NCBI GenBank assembly: GCA_020746835.1
Contig: JAGPNK010000002.1
Span: forward strand, 558,001 to 622,000
DNA length: 64,000 nt
Direction of reading: 5' to 3'
Source: Stachybotrys elegans
Lineage: Eukaryota > Ascomycota > Sordariomycetes > Hypocreales > Stachybotryaceae
This document shows positions 1 to 11,254 of the stretch, in pieces; position 1 is the stretch's first letter; every line of letters starts with the position of its first letter. Made by a program: the position numbers and the translations under genes. Under the pieces are notes generated by a model. It ran no database searches, was not told the origin of the DNA, and saw only the letters and a list, made by a program, of their open reading frames with translations.

Positions 1-104
1 GGTGTCGGCGTTGATGCCGTTGATGTAGGTAGACCGGCGACGAGGCTCGAAAGGAGCACAAGCATCATGTAAATGAGCGTGGACATCTTGAATGGTGGCA
101 TCAT
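1..104 (-). CDS. Secreted protein, N-terminal fragment (cut by left edge)
   Basis: The reverse strand opens with two adjacent ATG codons at 104 and 101 and reads without a stop to the window edge. The first 34 residues are short of charge and contain a hydrophobic core (LIYMMLVLLSSLVAG) followed by a Thr/Ser/Pro-rich stretch, which is the pattern of a signal peptide leading into a secreted or GPI-anchored fungal protein. Only the leader is visible, so the mature protein and its role cannot be named. A third in-frame ATG at 86 is an alternative start. Confidence 0.5.
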   Translation of the reverse strand, partial: MMPPFKMSTLIYMMLVLLSSLVAGLPTSTASTPT

Positions 105-769
105 GATAGATTGTAGTGGATTTGGAAGCGTTTGGTATAATAAGTGAGGATGTCTCGTGGTAGAAGGGGACCAACGCCGTCATAAATGCACCCAGCCCAA
201 GAAAGAAAGAAAAGCACAAGCAGCTGGAAATGAAGAACAAAGACCGCGGAGCAGGTAAACCTGTTCGCAGAACCCTCAACTTATACACTGCAACACCTCC
301 TGTACACCGTCCACTGCATGAATGATGTGGCGAGTGATAGCCATGGAGGGACAAGAGCAGGATGAGCGTGTCACCAGTCCACGTCGAACTCGACACCTCT
401 CCCTCGAAACACGCTCCACTTCATCAGGCCTGCTCACTTGGCCAGCATTTCCCCCGTCTCAAACTCGACGTCTCCTGCATGAAGCCATCGAGTTGGAACC
501 CGCTGGCGCGGGAGTCGCTGTGGGCCAATCGTTGAGGCCGCAGCAGCGACATGTGAAATGGTGGGGTCCATCATCCCCATTGCTTCAACACCAACAAATT
601 AATCAATTATTGCAGCACACATGTAAAAGGGCAAATAACTTGTCTACATGCCTGCCATTTCCCTGTCTGACCCTTGCCTTATCGCCTGTGTTATAGTACA
701 CTCTCCGTCATTGTGTTCCTTTCTGTTGTACATGAGCAAATGAAATGGGTATTCCCCTCGACGCCTTAA
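105..769. other. Intergenic: upstream of the partial secreted gene, 3' side of the coilin-like gene
   Basis: I see no gene here. The left part is the likely promoter and leader of the reverse-strand gene that starts at 104; the right part is the likely 3' UTR of the next reverse-strand gene. Open frames in it lack recognisable domains. Confidence 0.5.
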
Positions 770-3700
770 CTAAATGATGGACCTCTTGCGGCGCATCTTG
801 CCCTGCTTCGTCTGGCCAGCCGTAGCTGAAAATGGCATCGACTTTTTTTTCTTCAGCTTGCCCCCGGCGCCATTTTTACTATCTATGTGCTTCTTCACCC
901 ACCCCGGCCCCTGGGGCAGCTTCGCCTTCTCTAAATGCATCTCGTCAACATCCTCATCCGCGTTGTGCTCCGTCACCTGCCCCGACGGCGGACTAGAGAG
1001 AAGCGTCACAACTTGGCTCCCCTCGGGAACCTTGAAAGGGCTTGTACGCTTCGGTTTCGCCCGCTTCTTGGTTTGGGGCGGTGTCTGATTCTGCTCGCCC
1101 GGCTCCTCCAGACTTCCGAGAAAAGGGGCTGGTTGCGTCGAGTTGGGGAACAGGCGGCGAGCGCTGAGTCTTGTGCTAGGCGAACTGTCTGGCTCCTCCC
1201 CTTCGTCCAGACGGCGCATCGCCTCGTCATAGGCAGGGTCTGAGTTGAACTCGAGCTTTGGCACACGCGCCGCCGACTTTGCAGCGTCAATTTTCCGCGA
1301 CGTGGTAGCTGTGTGGAAAATCTCCTCTATCGAGGGAAACGGGCTGCTGCTGCTGCTTCGCGAAGACACGCCGCCATTTTCCTCGACGTCGGGCCGTGGC
1401 AAGTCGTCACCCGCATCCAGCAACGTCTCGGGGATAATAGATCCGTCGCCATGATCCAACGAATCTCCCATCTCCACGCCCGATGGGGGCTGCCGTCCGC
1501 TGGGAATGCTGAGCTGAGATACGGGCACTTCTGATTTCTCCTGCTCCTTTTCCTCTTCGCCAGAACTTGCATCGCACCCATCAACCTGCTCTTGATCCCC
1601 CGTAGATTCCAGCTCCAGCAACATGCTATTTGTTTGCATGTCAGACATGTCAACATCGGCTGGTTCGGATGCTTGTTCGACTGTAGCTCCCGGTTCTCCA
1701 AGCTCGGCTGACTGCAGTCGCCGATTCGCAGCGGCTTGCTGAGACGTCTCCTGAAGCTGGCGGGTAGGACTATTAGCCCTGTTGTCGGTTGCAGCCTGCC
1801 TATTTCCCCAGCTCTCGACAGACACTGAGAGGACAGGGTCGTCCCCCGAAGGTGGCAGGTCGTAGCGGTGGATCGCCTGGCCATCCTGCATAAAGATGGA
1901 CTCCTCGCTGTCATGCCCCTCCGCATTTGAGGCCCCGGTCTGCACTTCTTTCGTTTCCATGGCGTGTTCCGTAGCTTCATGGCTGTCAGGGTCTTGCCCC
2001 TCAACGGCTGGGTTACCCGCGGGAGGTTCTGCCGGTGGTTCTGGGGATGGCTCGCGCTGCAGTATTCTGGGCTCCATCATCTCATTCCAGGCTAGGTGAC
2101 GGTGTCCGTCGTCATCAGCCTCATCCTCGTCCAGATCCGGCGCCTCAAACTTCTCGTAGATGCGCTGCCCCGTGACTTCGTCGTAGAGCTTTTCGTCATT
2201 CTCGCGGTCACGCTTGGCCAGAACGACATGCAAATCATCTGGCGTGCTGTCTGAGAGAACAAGTCCAGTCATGGAAGCGACCTGCGGTTGCCAGTTGGTC
2301 GCCTTCGACATGAGAAGCTGCTTCCAGGTGATGACCATGCCGGTGCGCACCCCACCCGCCTGGAGAAGCGGCAGGGCCGTCACGTCATCCGGCAATGCAG
2401 GTAAATCATCGGGTTCGGTGTATTGACTGTCCCCGGCTAGAGGTTTTGCCGGCACATCGTCATAGTTGAGTTCAACATCGATATCGTTTGCTTGTGACGC
2501 CGCAGATCTCTTAGTTCGGGGTCGCTTGCTGCTTTGCTGAGCCTCTGGCTCTTCCTCGTGCATTTGAGAAGCGTCGTACCAAGAGTCGTCGTAGTAAGAA
2601 TTGTCGTAATAGGAATCGTCTTGATCAAACGCCTGCGAGCGTCTCTTTCGCTTTCGCATCGAGCCATACTTCTGCTGGGGATCCCATCGTTGAACAAAAG
2701 GGAATGGGGGCTCGCTGAGAACGATTCCTTCATGGCAGCACTCGACGGCACGGTAAATGATTTTTGCCCTCCACGCATCCGGGTCTTCGTCAACAGCATC
2801 CTGGCGGGCGGCTTTCTCCTTTTGCGCAGCCTCCTCAGCCAGTCTCGCGTTCTGGAGCGGCCGGACACCCTTCATCATGGAATTCCTTAGCTTGTCCTCA
2901 TCATCTTTCGTTTTCGGGTTCCTTAGACCGAGGGCCCCAAACAAGATTCTGCGTCCGGCACTAAGATCGAGGCGGCGCGGCTGACGCTTGGGGCTGTCAG
3001 TGGTTGCTTCGGCCGACTTCTCCGCTGCATCAGTGATAGCAGGGGTAGTCTGGACCTGCTCTTCGACGGCTGGTGCCTCAGCCCTGCCAGATGTGTCAAC
3101 CTCTTCCTCATGGTTGTCCTCGGCCATGGCACTGAGGAGGGCTTGCTTCCGGGCGAGAAGCTCCTGGTCTTCCGCGGCAACGTCAACCGATGAGTTCTGA
3201 GACTCCTTTTCTTTCCTGGCTTGCTTCTGCGCCCGTCTCCTAGCATTGCGCTTCTGAGTCCTACCCAGTCCAGTTCTTGGTTGCACGTCTTCTTGAGGGG
3301 GGTTGGTGGAAGATTTGTCCTTGGGGATTTCTTGCGAGTCGACAATCTGGATGAGCGGCCTCTTCTTTGAGGCGCTACTGACAGGCTTGGATGACCTTTC
3401 CTCAGGGGCGGAGTCTGAGTCGGAGGAGTCGCTATCCTCGGAGTCGGAATCCTTGGAGCGCTTGCCACCTTTATTGACGGATGCACCACCACCATCGTCA
3501 GATGAGTCGGAATCCTTGGATGAGTCGTCATCTGAACTAGAATCTTCTGAGCTGGAGTCGTCCGAGCTGGAGTCGTCTGAGCTAGAGTCGTCTGAACTAG
3601 AGTCGTCACTCGAAGCAGCGTCAGCTTTCTCCGAGCCGGTTGCAAGGACCTTGCGGGCCACTTTAGCCTTCCCGCCCTTGTTCTCTTCAGATTTATCGGA

Positions 3701-4971
3701 GTCGTCACTGGAGCCGTCATCATCCGATTCGGAGCTGCTAGAACTGCTCGATCCATCTTCATCGGCAGCCTCTGCATCTGAAACGATGGTAACTAGCGGG
3801 TGTTCGGGCTCTGGAATCGTCTCCTCCACTTCTTGGATCAAAGGTCTCGAGGCCGCCGGTTTGGAACCGGGGAGCAGATCCGCGAGACTCGCGTTCTCCA
3901 AAGCAGGTGATGATGCATGGGGAGGCCAGCCTGACAGAGCGTCCTCTATCGTCTCTTCGATTGTGAGTGCTGGGTCGTTTGCCTCTGCCAGAACCTCGTA
4001 TGCTCGCTCGATATTCTTATGTTGGCGGAGGAGCTCAGCCTCGATGGTGGTAACCGGCGTCAGGGGAAAGGCTGCACGCAGTGCGGTGAGGCTGTCGAGG
4101 AATGAGATGTCCATGGTGCCTCTTCCTAAACCAGCTTTGATAGAGCTGATAGGGTCGGCGAGGGCGTCGTCACTGGGATTGGGCGGCTCTGATGCATGCT
4201 CCTCATCCACCAGTCCGTTATCCTGTTTCAAGAGTTCAACCTCTTCTTCAAGATCTTCGTCGACATGGCCCAACTCGTCTGCATCCTGTTCAGAGACATC
4301 GTCAAGGGCCTCATCCGGGGAAAAGTCATCATCTTGATCAGCGTCGTAGAAATCAGCCCCAACCCCCACAGATCCAGCTTCCAGACCTTGCAACGGCCTG
4401 GGACCTTCCAATAGGAGCTGGGTGTGTGGTTCCTCGCCGTCCTCGTCATCCTGCTCGTCGGCATCGTCCGTGTTCGAATCGTATTCGAGTCGTGGTCGTT
4501 TCCGCGGGGGGAGTACCATCGGTGGCCTGTCTCGTGGAGCTTTGAGCCAAGGCCTTCCAAAAGCGAGACCATCCACCAGGTGTTTGCCATCGGCCGAAAT
4601 TTGGTGTCGTCCGCTCAAACGTCGTCGCTTCAAATCACCACTGAGAAGTGCTCGTATTCTGCAACCACCATTAGCGGAATCCTTGCAGTAGTTGCCTGAC
4701 AAGCTTACATGACTTGATCATCGTGCTTGAAGATGCGCTTTATCTGCTGGAAATGCAAACACTCAAACGTTGATCCATGGCCATCGGACAGCTCAACTGC
4801 ATAGTCCTCCAGGCCCCATTCGCCGCTCTCGAGGGGCACAACCTCGTTGACCTGGCTGAGGAGACCGGAGATGGTCAGGTCGTCGGTAGCGGTGCAGGGC
4901 CAAACGAGCTTGACTTCGGGTACGGCATGTCGACGGATCACCAGGCGGAGGCGGATATCCTGCGCCGACAT
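770..4971 (-). CDS. Coilin-like nuclear protein, acidic/serine-rich (1383 aa)
   Basis: Two exons, 4971-4709 and 4658-770, are joined over a 50-bp intron with donor GTAAGC, branch GCTAATG and acceptor TGCAG. The N-terminal ~150 residues resemble the N-terminal domain of coilin: a basic beta-rich start (MSAQDIRLRLVIRR), a GLEDYAVEL segment and a conserved RRRLSGRHQIS basic motif. A long disordered middle follows, with a Ser/Asp tract of repeated SSSDD units (about residues 438-463) and an RNARRRAQKQARK basic patch. Near residues 835-940 a LPALP segment leads into GMVITWKQLLMS and related sequence that resembles the atypical Tudor domain closing coilin. Coilin organises Cajal bodies and snRNP maturation in animals and plants; the role here is inferred. 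The ATG at 4971 is preferred because the intron and domain begin directly after it. Alternative: another fungal nuclear scaffold sharing the coilin N-domain. Confidence 0.7.
3534..3608 (-). repeat. Coding 15-bp tandem repeat, five units (SSSDD)
   Basis: Five head-to-tail 15-bp units (plus-strand form gagctagagtcgtct with a few substitutions) fill this interval exactly and encode SSSDD units inside the coilin-like protein. The units are an in-frame minisatellite, so repeat number can vary without breaking the gene. Serines followed by acidic residues are typical casein kinase 2 targets. Confidence 0.85.
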
Positions 4972-5619
4972 GGCGAAGACGCGTTCTTTTGCAGGAAACC
5001 AGGTTGCATGAGTTGCTAGGGTCGATACGGAAGAGTAAGGGACAGTAAATGGAATTGGTCGAGTGCGGATGAGGGCAGGAAACCTGGGAATCTTGAGTTT
5101 GAATGGTTTCTGACCCAGGCAGACGGCGTTTGATATCGCGTGGAAGGCGGCAGCTGCCAAAATTTCGAAGTGGGGCCGCCCAGCTGTTTGCCCATTTAGT
5201 GACGAAGCACAGAGCTGGCAGGCCTAATCCACCCAACAACGTGTAACTCACATGCGCCTAGCACATGTACCTGGGGAGTTTGGCGTTACCCTAGAGCTCA
5301 GTATCCAGAGCCACAGCACATGCATTCAATCTGGCAGCTTTAAAGCGTTTCGTGTTCTGTACATTTATTTAACTTGGTAGTATTTTCGGTAGGTATACGT
5401 CCTAGTAATAATTGTATGTTCGTGAGATACATATATATTCCTTCAGTTCAAGATTCAAGGTATCACACACTCTGCATTCAAAATGCATTGAAGCAACAAT
5501 GTATCCTCACCAACATTCGCAAATCGAAATCCCCTCCCTAATCCCAAATCCCAAACCATTGGCCCAAAAACTCCATCTATGTGCAAACGTATTTTTCGGT
5601 TTGTACTGCAAATATGTTT
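4972..5619. other. Intergenic: coilin-like promoter and RIB1 3' flank
   Basis: About 650 bp between two reverse-strand genes. It becomes AT-rich around 5340-5620, as expected for the 3' UTR and polyadenylation region of the GTP cyclohydrolase gene. The frame of the coilin-like first exon stays open upstream to 5160, but I see no reason to start there. No other gene seen. Confidence 0.5.
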
Positions 5620-6829
5620 TCAGTGTGGTAGCCCGCCCATATCCAGCATGTGGCCCATCTTTTCAATCTGGTTCACCGTTAGCAGACCATCTTCGAACGG
5701 TTGAGTTTCTGTGTTTTCTTCTTACCTTGGTCTTTAGGTAGCCCTCGACTTCTTGGCTCCTGAATCCTCCACGGCCCTTCCACGACAGCGGCACCATCGC
5801 CACGCGCTCCTTGACAACAATCTCACGGTTCGGTCCCTCGACGGCGCGGATCTTGTCCGGGTTGTTGGTGAGCAGGCGGATCGAGTCCTGCCCCAAGTCG
5901 AGGAGCATGGCGGTGGCCAGGCCATAACTCCGGGCGTCGGCCGGGTGGCGGAGCAGCAGGTTGGCCTCGACAGTGTCGGAGCCCAGGTCCTGCAGGTTGT
6001 ATGCCTTGAGCTTCTCCCCAAGGCCGATTCCTCGGCCCTCTTGGCGCAGGTAGATGATGATTCCTCCGCTCGTGTTCCCCGGCAGGCTCATGAGGCGTGC
6101 TGCTTCGTCCAGCTGCTCTCCGCAGTCACAGCGCGCCGACCACGCCGTCTCGCCCGTGTAGCACTCTGAATGAATTCGCACCAGCGGGGGGTCTACCGGC
6201 GCAGTATTCTGGCCCTCGCCGTGGTTGTTCATGCCGCTCGTCGTCCGGCCAGGGAACAGGCGGCCCGTGTAGGCACCTCGGACCATTCGGTCCATCTCGG
6301 TCTCGCCCTCCTGCGGCGCATCTAGACTCTTGCTCCGTATGTTGTTGCCAAAAACAATGGCCAGGTGTTCCTTCTTGTCCACATTGTTGGTGTAGAGGTG
6401 CAGGAACATTTCGGTTCCCGCCACGGTGGGGATGCGGGCGCGCACAACGCACTGGACCTCGGGCAGCGTCTCGAGCAGCTTGGGCTTCTTGCTGCCGCAG
6501 CCGCCGGACGGGATCGAGCTGTCGACGGGCACACCGCGAGGGCCGCGCGAGGTGGGTGTCTGCGTGCCCGGTGTTGCCGGCGGGGTGAAGGCGGGGGAGA
6601 CGAGGGACGGCGGGGGTTGCTGCGACAATTCGCCAGGCGTGCCAGGCTGCTGGCTCAGCGACAATTCCTCGACGTGCTCAGGCGCGGCCTGCGCATCGTG
6701 ACGGGCGGCGTCGTCGGGCTGCTCGGCAGCGGCATCGGCGGGCGTGCTGCGCGGGGAGTAGAAGGACGGCAGAGGCCCGTCGTGGGTGGGCTGCTGGGCG
6801 GATGAGGACGGCATGCTCGCGGCCGACAA
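5620..6829 (-). CDS. RIB1: GTP cyclohydrolase II (383 aa)
   Basis: This is the first enzyme of riboflavin synthesis: it opens GTP to 2,5-diamino-6-ribosylamino-4-pyrimidinone 5'-phosphate, releasing formate and pyrophosphate, in the cytosol. Exon 1 is 6829-5726 and a short last exon 5667-5620 encodes [15 protein letters not shown]; the 58-bp intron has donor GTAAGA, branch GCTAAC and acceptor CCAG. Without splicing the frame would run on into an unrelated basic tail. The catalytic core spans about residues 125-380. Zinc ligands are Cys223, Cys234 and Cys236 in the HSECYTG...RCDCGEQL region, followed by [11 protein letters not shown] and a LLTNNPDKI motif for GTP binding and catalysis. Residues 1-120 are a Ser/Pro/Gln-rich, probably disordered extension, usual in filamentous ascomycete homologues. 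No DHBP-synthase domain is fused, unlike in many bacteria and plants. Confidence 0.95.
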
Positions 6830-7654
6830 TCGGAAGCGACGCGATAGGGTCAGTCAATCAGAGAGGAGCCGCAGTGGTGGCGACAGGATGGGGTGCAAGG
6901 CAGTCAATGGTCTCGAACGATTATGAGGAGAAAATTGGGAGTCAGGCCAGCGCATGGAGGCAATGAGCACTCGATGGCAGGTAATGATGCGGGTGGGTTG
7001 CGGCGTTTCCCCGTCGGTTAGCCTTCCCGACCCTTAGAGAGCATTACCTGTACTTTAGTCAGTTGTCGCCGAAAAGCAACTTAGAAATGGTTTGGCGGGG
7101 TCGCATCGGTACGTCAACGCGCCCAGAACCAAGGGTCCATCGCCCCGGCTTTCGGGTACATGTACATGGATTATGTGAGATTTTTGATTCCGCATCCTTC
7201 CATCTTCCATCTTCCCTCGTCTCCAATTCCCAGACAGGAGGTCACGTTTCTGCGCATTGGATTGCGGGCAAGGCGGGGCCTCAGGAACTCGGGGCCGGCA
7301 GGGTGGACGGCAAGGTTGTCTCTGACTGGAATCTGATACATCGACTGCAGCATGGCACCGACCTGAATGCAGCACGGTGGCACTGCCAGGCACTAGTAGG
7401 GCTCGTATTTTATGTTAAACTTCCTTGCCACGTGGATTAAATATTCATGATACCATCCCAACAACTCACAACATCACGCATCTAGAAACGTCTTGGAAAT
7501 GAGTGGTCCATTTTTTTTTCTATCCATGTGCAATCGACAATCTATATACACAATGGTGTCTTGCCCATCTGCAGAGGCCCAAATCTAAAATCCCTAAATA
7601 TATACGATGAAAGAGTGTAAGTGAAGAGAGGGCAAGCCCGGGGGGCTTCGTTGC
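6830..7654. other. Intergenic: RIB1 promoter and 3' flank of secreted-protein gene
   Basis: About 825 bp upstream of RIB1 and downstream of the next reverse-strand gene. Scattered open frames on both strands have no recognisable domain, and no splice model joins them convincingly. The segment 7440-7620 is AT-rich and is probably 3' UTR of the gene ending at 7655. Confidence 0.5.
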
Positions 7655-8317
7655 TCACAGAGCAACCTCCTTCTTGCCGGTGCCGTAGTTGATGTTGATA
7701 ACGGGCATGTCGAGCTGGCCGACAGATCCCAGGGTGCCGGGGCACGAGGGCTGGTTGCTGACGGCGAGGTTGAGCTTGCAGACCTCGTCGATGCCATTGC
7801 GGCAGCAGGGGTCGTTGATGTTGATCAGCTTGTAGTTCTTGGCAACCCAGCTGTTGGGCTGGGACAGGCAGGACGACAGGTAGTTCATGCTGTTGGCGGC
7901 TGACAGAGGCAGCTTGCCGTCGTCGAGCAGGTCGGCGCACTCGCTGGGGTCCACCACCTGGTAGTCCATGGCGATGCCACCGCCCGACTTGGGGTCCTGG
8001 GTGGCGCTCTTGCCAAAGCCAAGGTAGTTCCAGGCGTCGTAGGACATGTCGAAAGCACCTCCAGAGGTGTCGATCTTGAGCAGGTTCACGCTGCGGCCGC
8101 CATAGGACACCTTGACGCAGATGTCGTCGCAGCTGACCGACGAGGGCCAGTAGGCAACGCGGTTGGTGTTGATCTTGCAGCCGAGCACACCAACAGAGGA
8201 AGAGTACTTGTCGTGGGGGGTGGCGCTGATGGAGCCAGATCGGCGCACGATAGGGACAGAAGCAGCATCAACAACTGCGGCCGTAGCGGCAAGGATGGCA
8301 GTCAGGGTAGTGAACAT
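7655..8317 (-). CDS. Small secreted cysteine-containing protein (220 aa), possible double-psi beta-barrel
   Basis: An N-terminal hydrophobic leader ending VVDAAS (about residues 1-19) and the RR at about 26-27 suggest a signal peptide and Kex2-type trimming. The mature part contains GCKINTNRVAYWPSSVSCDDICVKV, a GGRSVNLLKIDTSGGAFDMSYDAWNYLGFG block and paired cysteines (DPCCRNG). Spacing and Asp/Gly placement recall the barwin/expansin-type double-psi beta-barrel seen in a widespread ascomycete family of conserved extracellular proteins. I recognise the family pattern, not a named gene. The ATG at 8317 is chosen because it directly begins the leader; the frame is open further upstream but that region is pyrimidine/purine-rich leader sequence. 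It may be cell-wall associated or secreted during host or substrate contact; this is inference. Confidence 0.75.
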   Translation of the reverse strand: MFTTLTAILAATAAVVDAASVPIVRRSGSISATPHDKYSSSVGVLGCKINTNRVAYWPSSVSCDDICVKVSYGGRSVNLLKIDTSGGAFDMSYDAWNYLGFGKSATQDPKSGGGIAMDYQVVDPSECADLLDDGKLPLSAANSMNYLSSCLSQPNSWVAKNYKLININDPCCRNGIDEVCKLNLAVSNQPSCPGTLGSVGQLDMPVININYGTGKKEVAL

Positions 8318-11254
8318 GATGGCGGTTGGTGGGATAAAAGGTTGGTTCAAGGAAGGTGTCTTGGTTTGTCTTGAAGAAGGAATGAGAGACTTGCTCGGGA
8401 TATTCTCAACGCGCTGCGGAGAGAAGTCAAGGAGTGTCAATATGGAAGTGTATCAAAGTGAGAGCAAGCTTCAAGCAAGCCAAAGAAAGGATTGATCCAA
8501 AGAAGGAATGTTGGTGTTGTTGAGTGATGGAATGGGATGAGGAGAAGAGAACAACCTCAAGGGCAGAGATTCGGGCCATACTTATACATAATTTGGTCCT
8601 CTGTATCCAGGCCTTGCAAAGACTCCTCAATAGAGAGAGCCGGGAGCACTTCCCGAACCCGTTGGCCGAGCCCGTCGCCCGTGGGTTGTCGAGTTCCACT
8701 GCGCGGAGAAGCCCTGACACAGTGCCCCATTGATGTCGTAACCTTGATTCAAGAATCTGCCGCAGTTGGGCGGCATCCAGTGACATTCTCCACGCACGCG
8801 AGAAGGTGATGGAATGTGATGAGCTCCTTGTGCCCATACTATGGGCAAGCCACACACAAAGGAGCACCAGGGGAAAATCGCTCGACTAGTTTGGTCTGGG
8901 TTTAGACTGCTGCGGCCAGCCAGGTACCCAGGGGTTCCGCGCTGGGCTTGCGCGGGCGGCGCACAACCGATTCAAGTTTTCCCTCTCTTCCCTGAGGCTA
9001 CCACCCGGGAGCGTACGGTGGCGCCTAAGACATGGCTGCCGCTATCGCCTCCCACCCATCGGGGATCCATCCGCCCGACGATTCATTCTAGAAGGGCTGC
9101 AGAACCCTTCCGACCCGCTGGTAGGTTGGGCCTGTTTACCTCCCGGGTCTAGCCATTGAGGGGCGATGTCGACTGAGAGATGGGTTGTGGAGGGATCTCC
9201 AGCACGACTACGAGGCGATTTTGGAGAGCCTCAATACCCCGGAGGACCGTGCTCTTGACAGCCGCCTGTCATAATGGTTTCCGATAAAAACAATCTATTC
9301 GTAACCCTGATGTAAACGTGGCTGCTGTAGTGAAACAATTCATGGCAAGCTGAGTGGTGATTCATGCGGCGGCTGTATAACCCATCAGTGACAGACTCCT
9401 GTCTGCTAACGCAGGAACGTGGCGGTTGGCTTTCTGCCGCACTCTTGTTCAAGAGCTAGGCGATGCACACCGCCAGTGGCGTCAATTCGGAGTAACTGCC
9501 AGTTGAATGGATGGGGACCGGATGAATCGAAAATCGAAATAAAAAATCTTTTCTAAAAAACTGGAGCCCGAGAAAGTTCACTCAGCCAATCTCGGTTGTC
9601 GAGTTGCAAGAGTTCTCGCCGTGTCAGTTGTCCGTATCTGACACTGTACAACCATGTGGCTGGCCCCTAGGTCGCCGCTCGAACATGGCGTAACGCTGTG
9701 ATCGATGGAATCCATGAATGACTGTCGGGGTTTCGGAAGCGGCTTCTGCGGGCTTTTTGGTCGTCTGCGGTCAATCCTCCTGCTCAACTCAAGATTGTGA
9801 GAGCAGCTCAACCAGACCAGATGCCAAAGAATGTCACCGACACTCCTCCATAGCTTCGCAGCTACCGGAACCTGCACGTTTTTGTTTGACATTTGCGGGA
9901 GATCACCCGAAGCACGGGCATGCACAACTGTCACCCTGACAAGCAGTCAAGACCAACAGTTGGAATTAGCACAAAGATCCGTGCGAGGACCTATCCATAG
10001 CCAGCCCGTAGCATGTGTGCCTGCTGCGGTCACAGTCCGGATTGTTCGCGCTAGGTCCGCTCTGGTGGCGGCTCTGAGCTGAGCAGTTGGTGAACTTGGT
10101 AGAATGCGACGCGTGGACAATAGGCTTGGTAAGCACCGCGCCCAAATTTGGGTTTCTCAAGTCGGACTTGAAAACTTGCTTTTGTGAAGCCACAAGAACT
10201 CCGGGGGAGCACAAATCCCGCAGTGATTCGGAAGCGGATGCGTGAGACTGGTGTTTCGCGAGAACCCCACGTCTCTTCGCGTCCAAGTATTGTCGAACAG
10301 GAAGTCTTTCACAGCTAGCTGGGTTGTAGATTATGCCAAAGGCTGCAGACTAGTGGCATCTGGCCGCTGTCATTTCTGTATGACTCGAGAATCGAGATAG
10401 GCCCTCCCGCGGAACCGAGGCGAGCCAGGACCGGCGACTGCTATCGAAGCCGTGAAGCGGTTTAGTCGCCTTATTCGTTAGCACATCATGAGCGAGTCGT
10501 TGGAGTGAAACGAGTCAAGATGATTTTCTAGAAGAAAAGTGTCAACAGACACGTCACAACAAGCGCCACGGAAGCGTTGGTGATTGTCGAGGCGCTTCGG
10601 CAGTATCACTATGCAATAAGGGTAGAACACATGTGACTGCGTCTTGCACGTGGTACAGCCATCGCTGCCAGAGAATCCTTGCAGCCCGAGGTTGGATTGG
10701 CTATTTGGAATGACGGGATTGCTCAAGCTGGGAGCGCGTTCAGGTTTCTCTCGCAGAAAGTTTTCAGCCAAGTACGGCAGCATCGGATTGAAATCGGCCG
10801 TGATGTCAATTAACGGCGACGGTGAGACCGAAATTACCTATCCGTGAGCATCTAGAATCCCAGAATTATTTGGAATTAGTGAATGGGCACTTGGCATGTG
10901 AACGTGAAGCCGTCGGAGCGACGCCGAGAGACAGCGAAGCACGACCTGGAGGGCTCCGACCAGTTCGCTTGTACTAGCCCGTATCGAGGTGGAAAAAATT
11001 CTGCGCAGAAGCGCATTGCGTGCTTGATGCCTTCTTGTTTTCACGTGTGGGAAGATGGAATGAGGCGTCGAGATGAATGACGAAGGTTGTCGAGAAGTGA
11101 AAGCGTGAGTGGTGGTTAGGCATGCCCCACCTCGAGGCCTGCGATAATCGATAAGGAAAGCACCCGAAAAAAATTTCTAGCAACTCACTAACTGGCTCAC
11201 GCATTCAAGCTGGGGAATAACAGACGAGTGCCAATTCACCCAAGCAACACCATC
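8318..11254. other. 2.9-kb gene-free divergent interval
   Basis: The interval lies between a reverse-strand secreted-protein gene and forward-strand RPA43, so both promoters are in it. A TATA-like element (cttatac, 8581-8587, reading TATAAG on the reverse strand) lies about 265 bp upstream of the secreted-protein ATG. Open frames up to about 120 codons occur on both strands but none has a domain, a leader or convincing splice sites. I checked for tRNA B-boxes and saw none. It could hold a non-coding transcript or a decayed gene. Confidence 0.45.

Noticed and set aside
3303..4337. 344-codon forward frame rich in Ser, Glu and Leu
   Set aside because: It is the complement of the Ser/Asp repeats and adjacent coding sequence of the coilin-like gene on the reverse strand; the composition mirrors that repeat and no domain is present.
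9578..9934. 118-codon reverse frame in the 2.9-kb interval
   Set aside because: Composition and motif content look random; no family resemblance.
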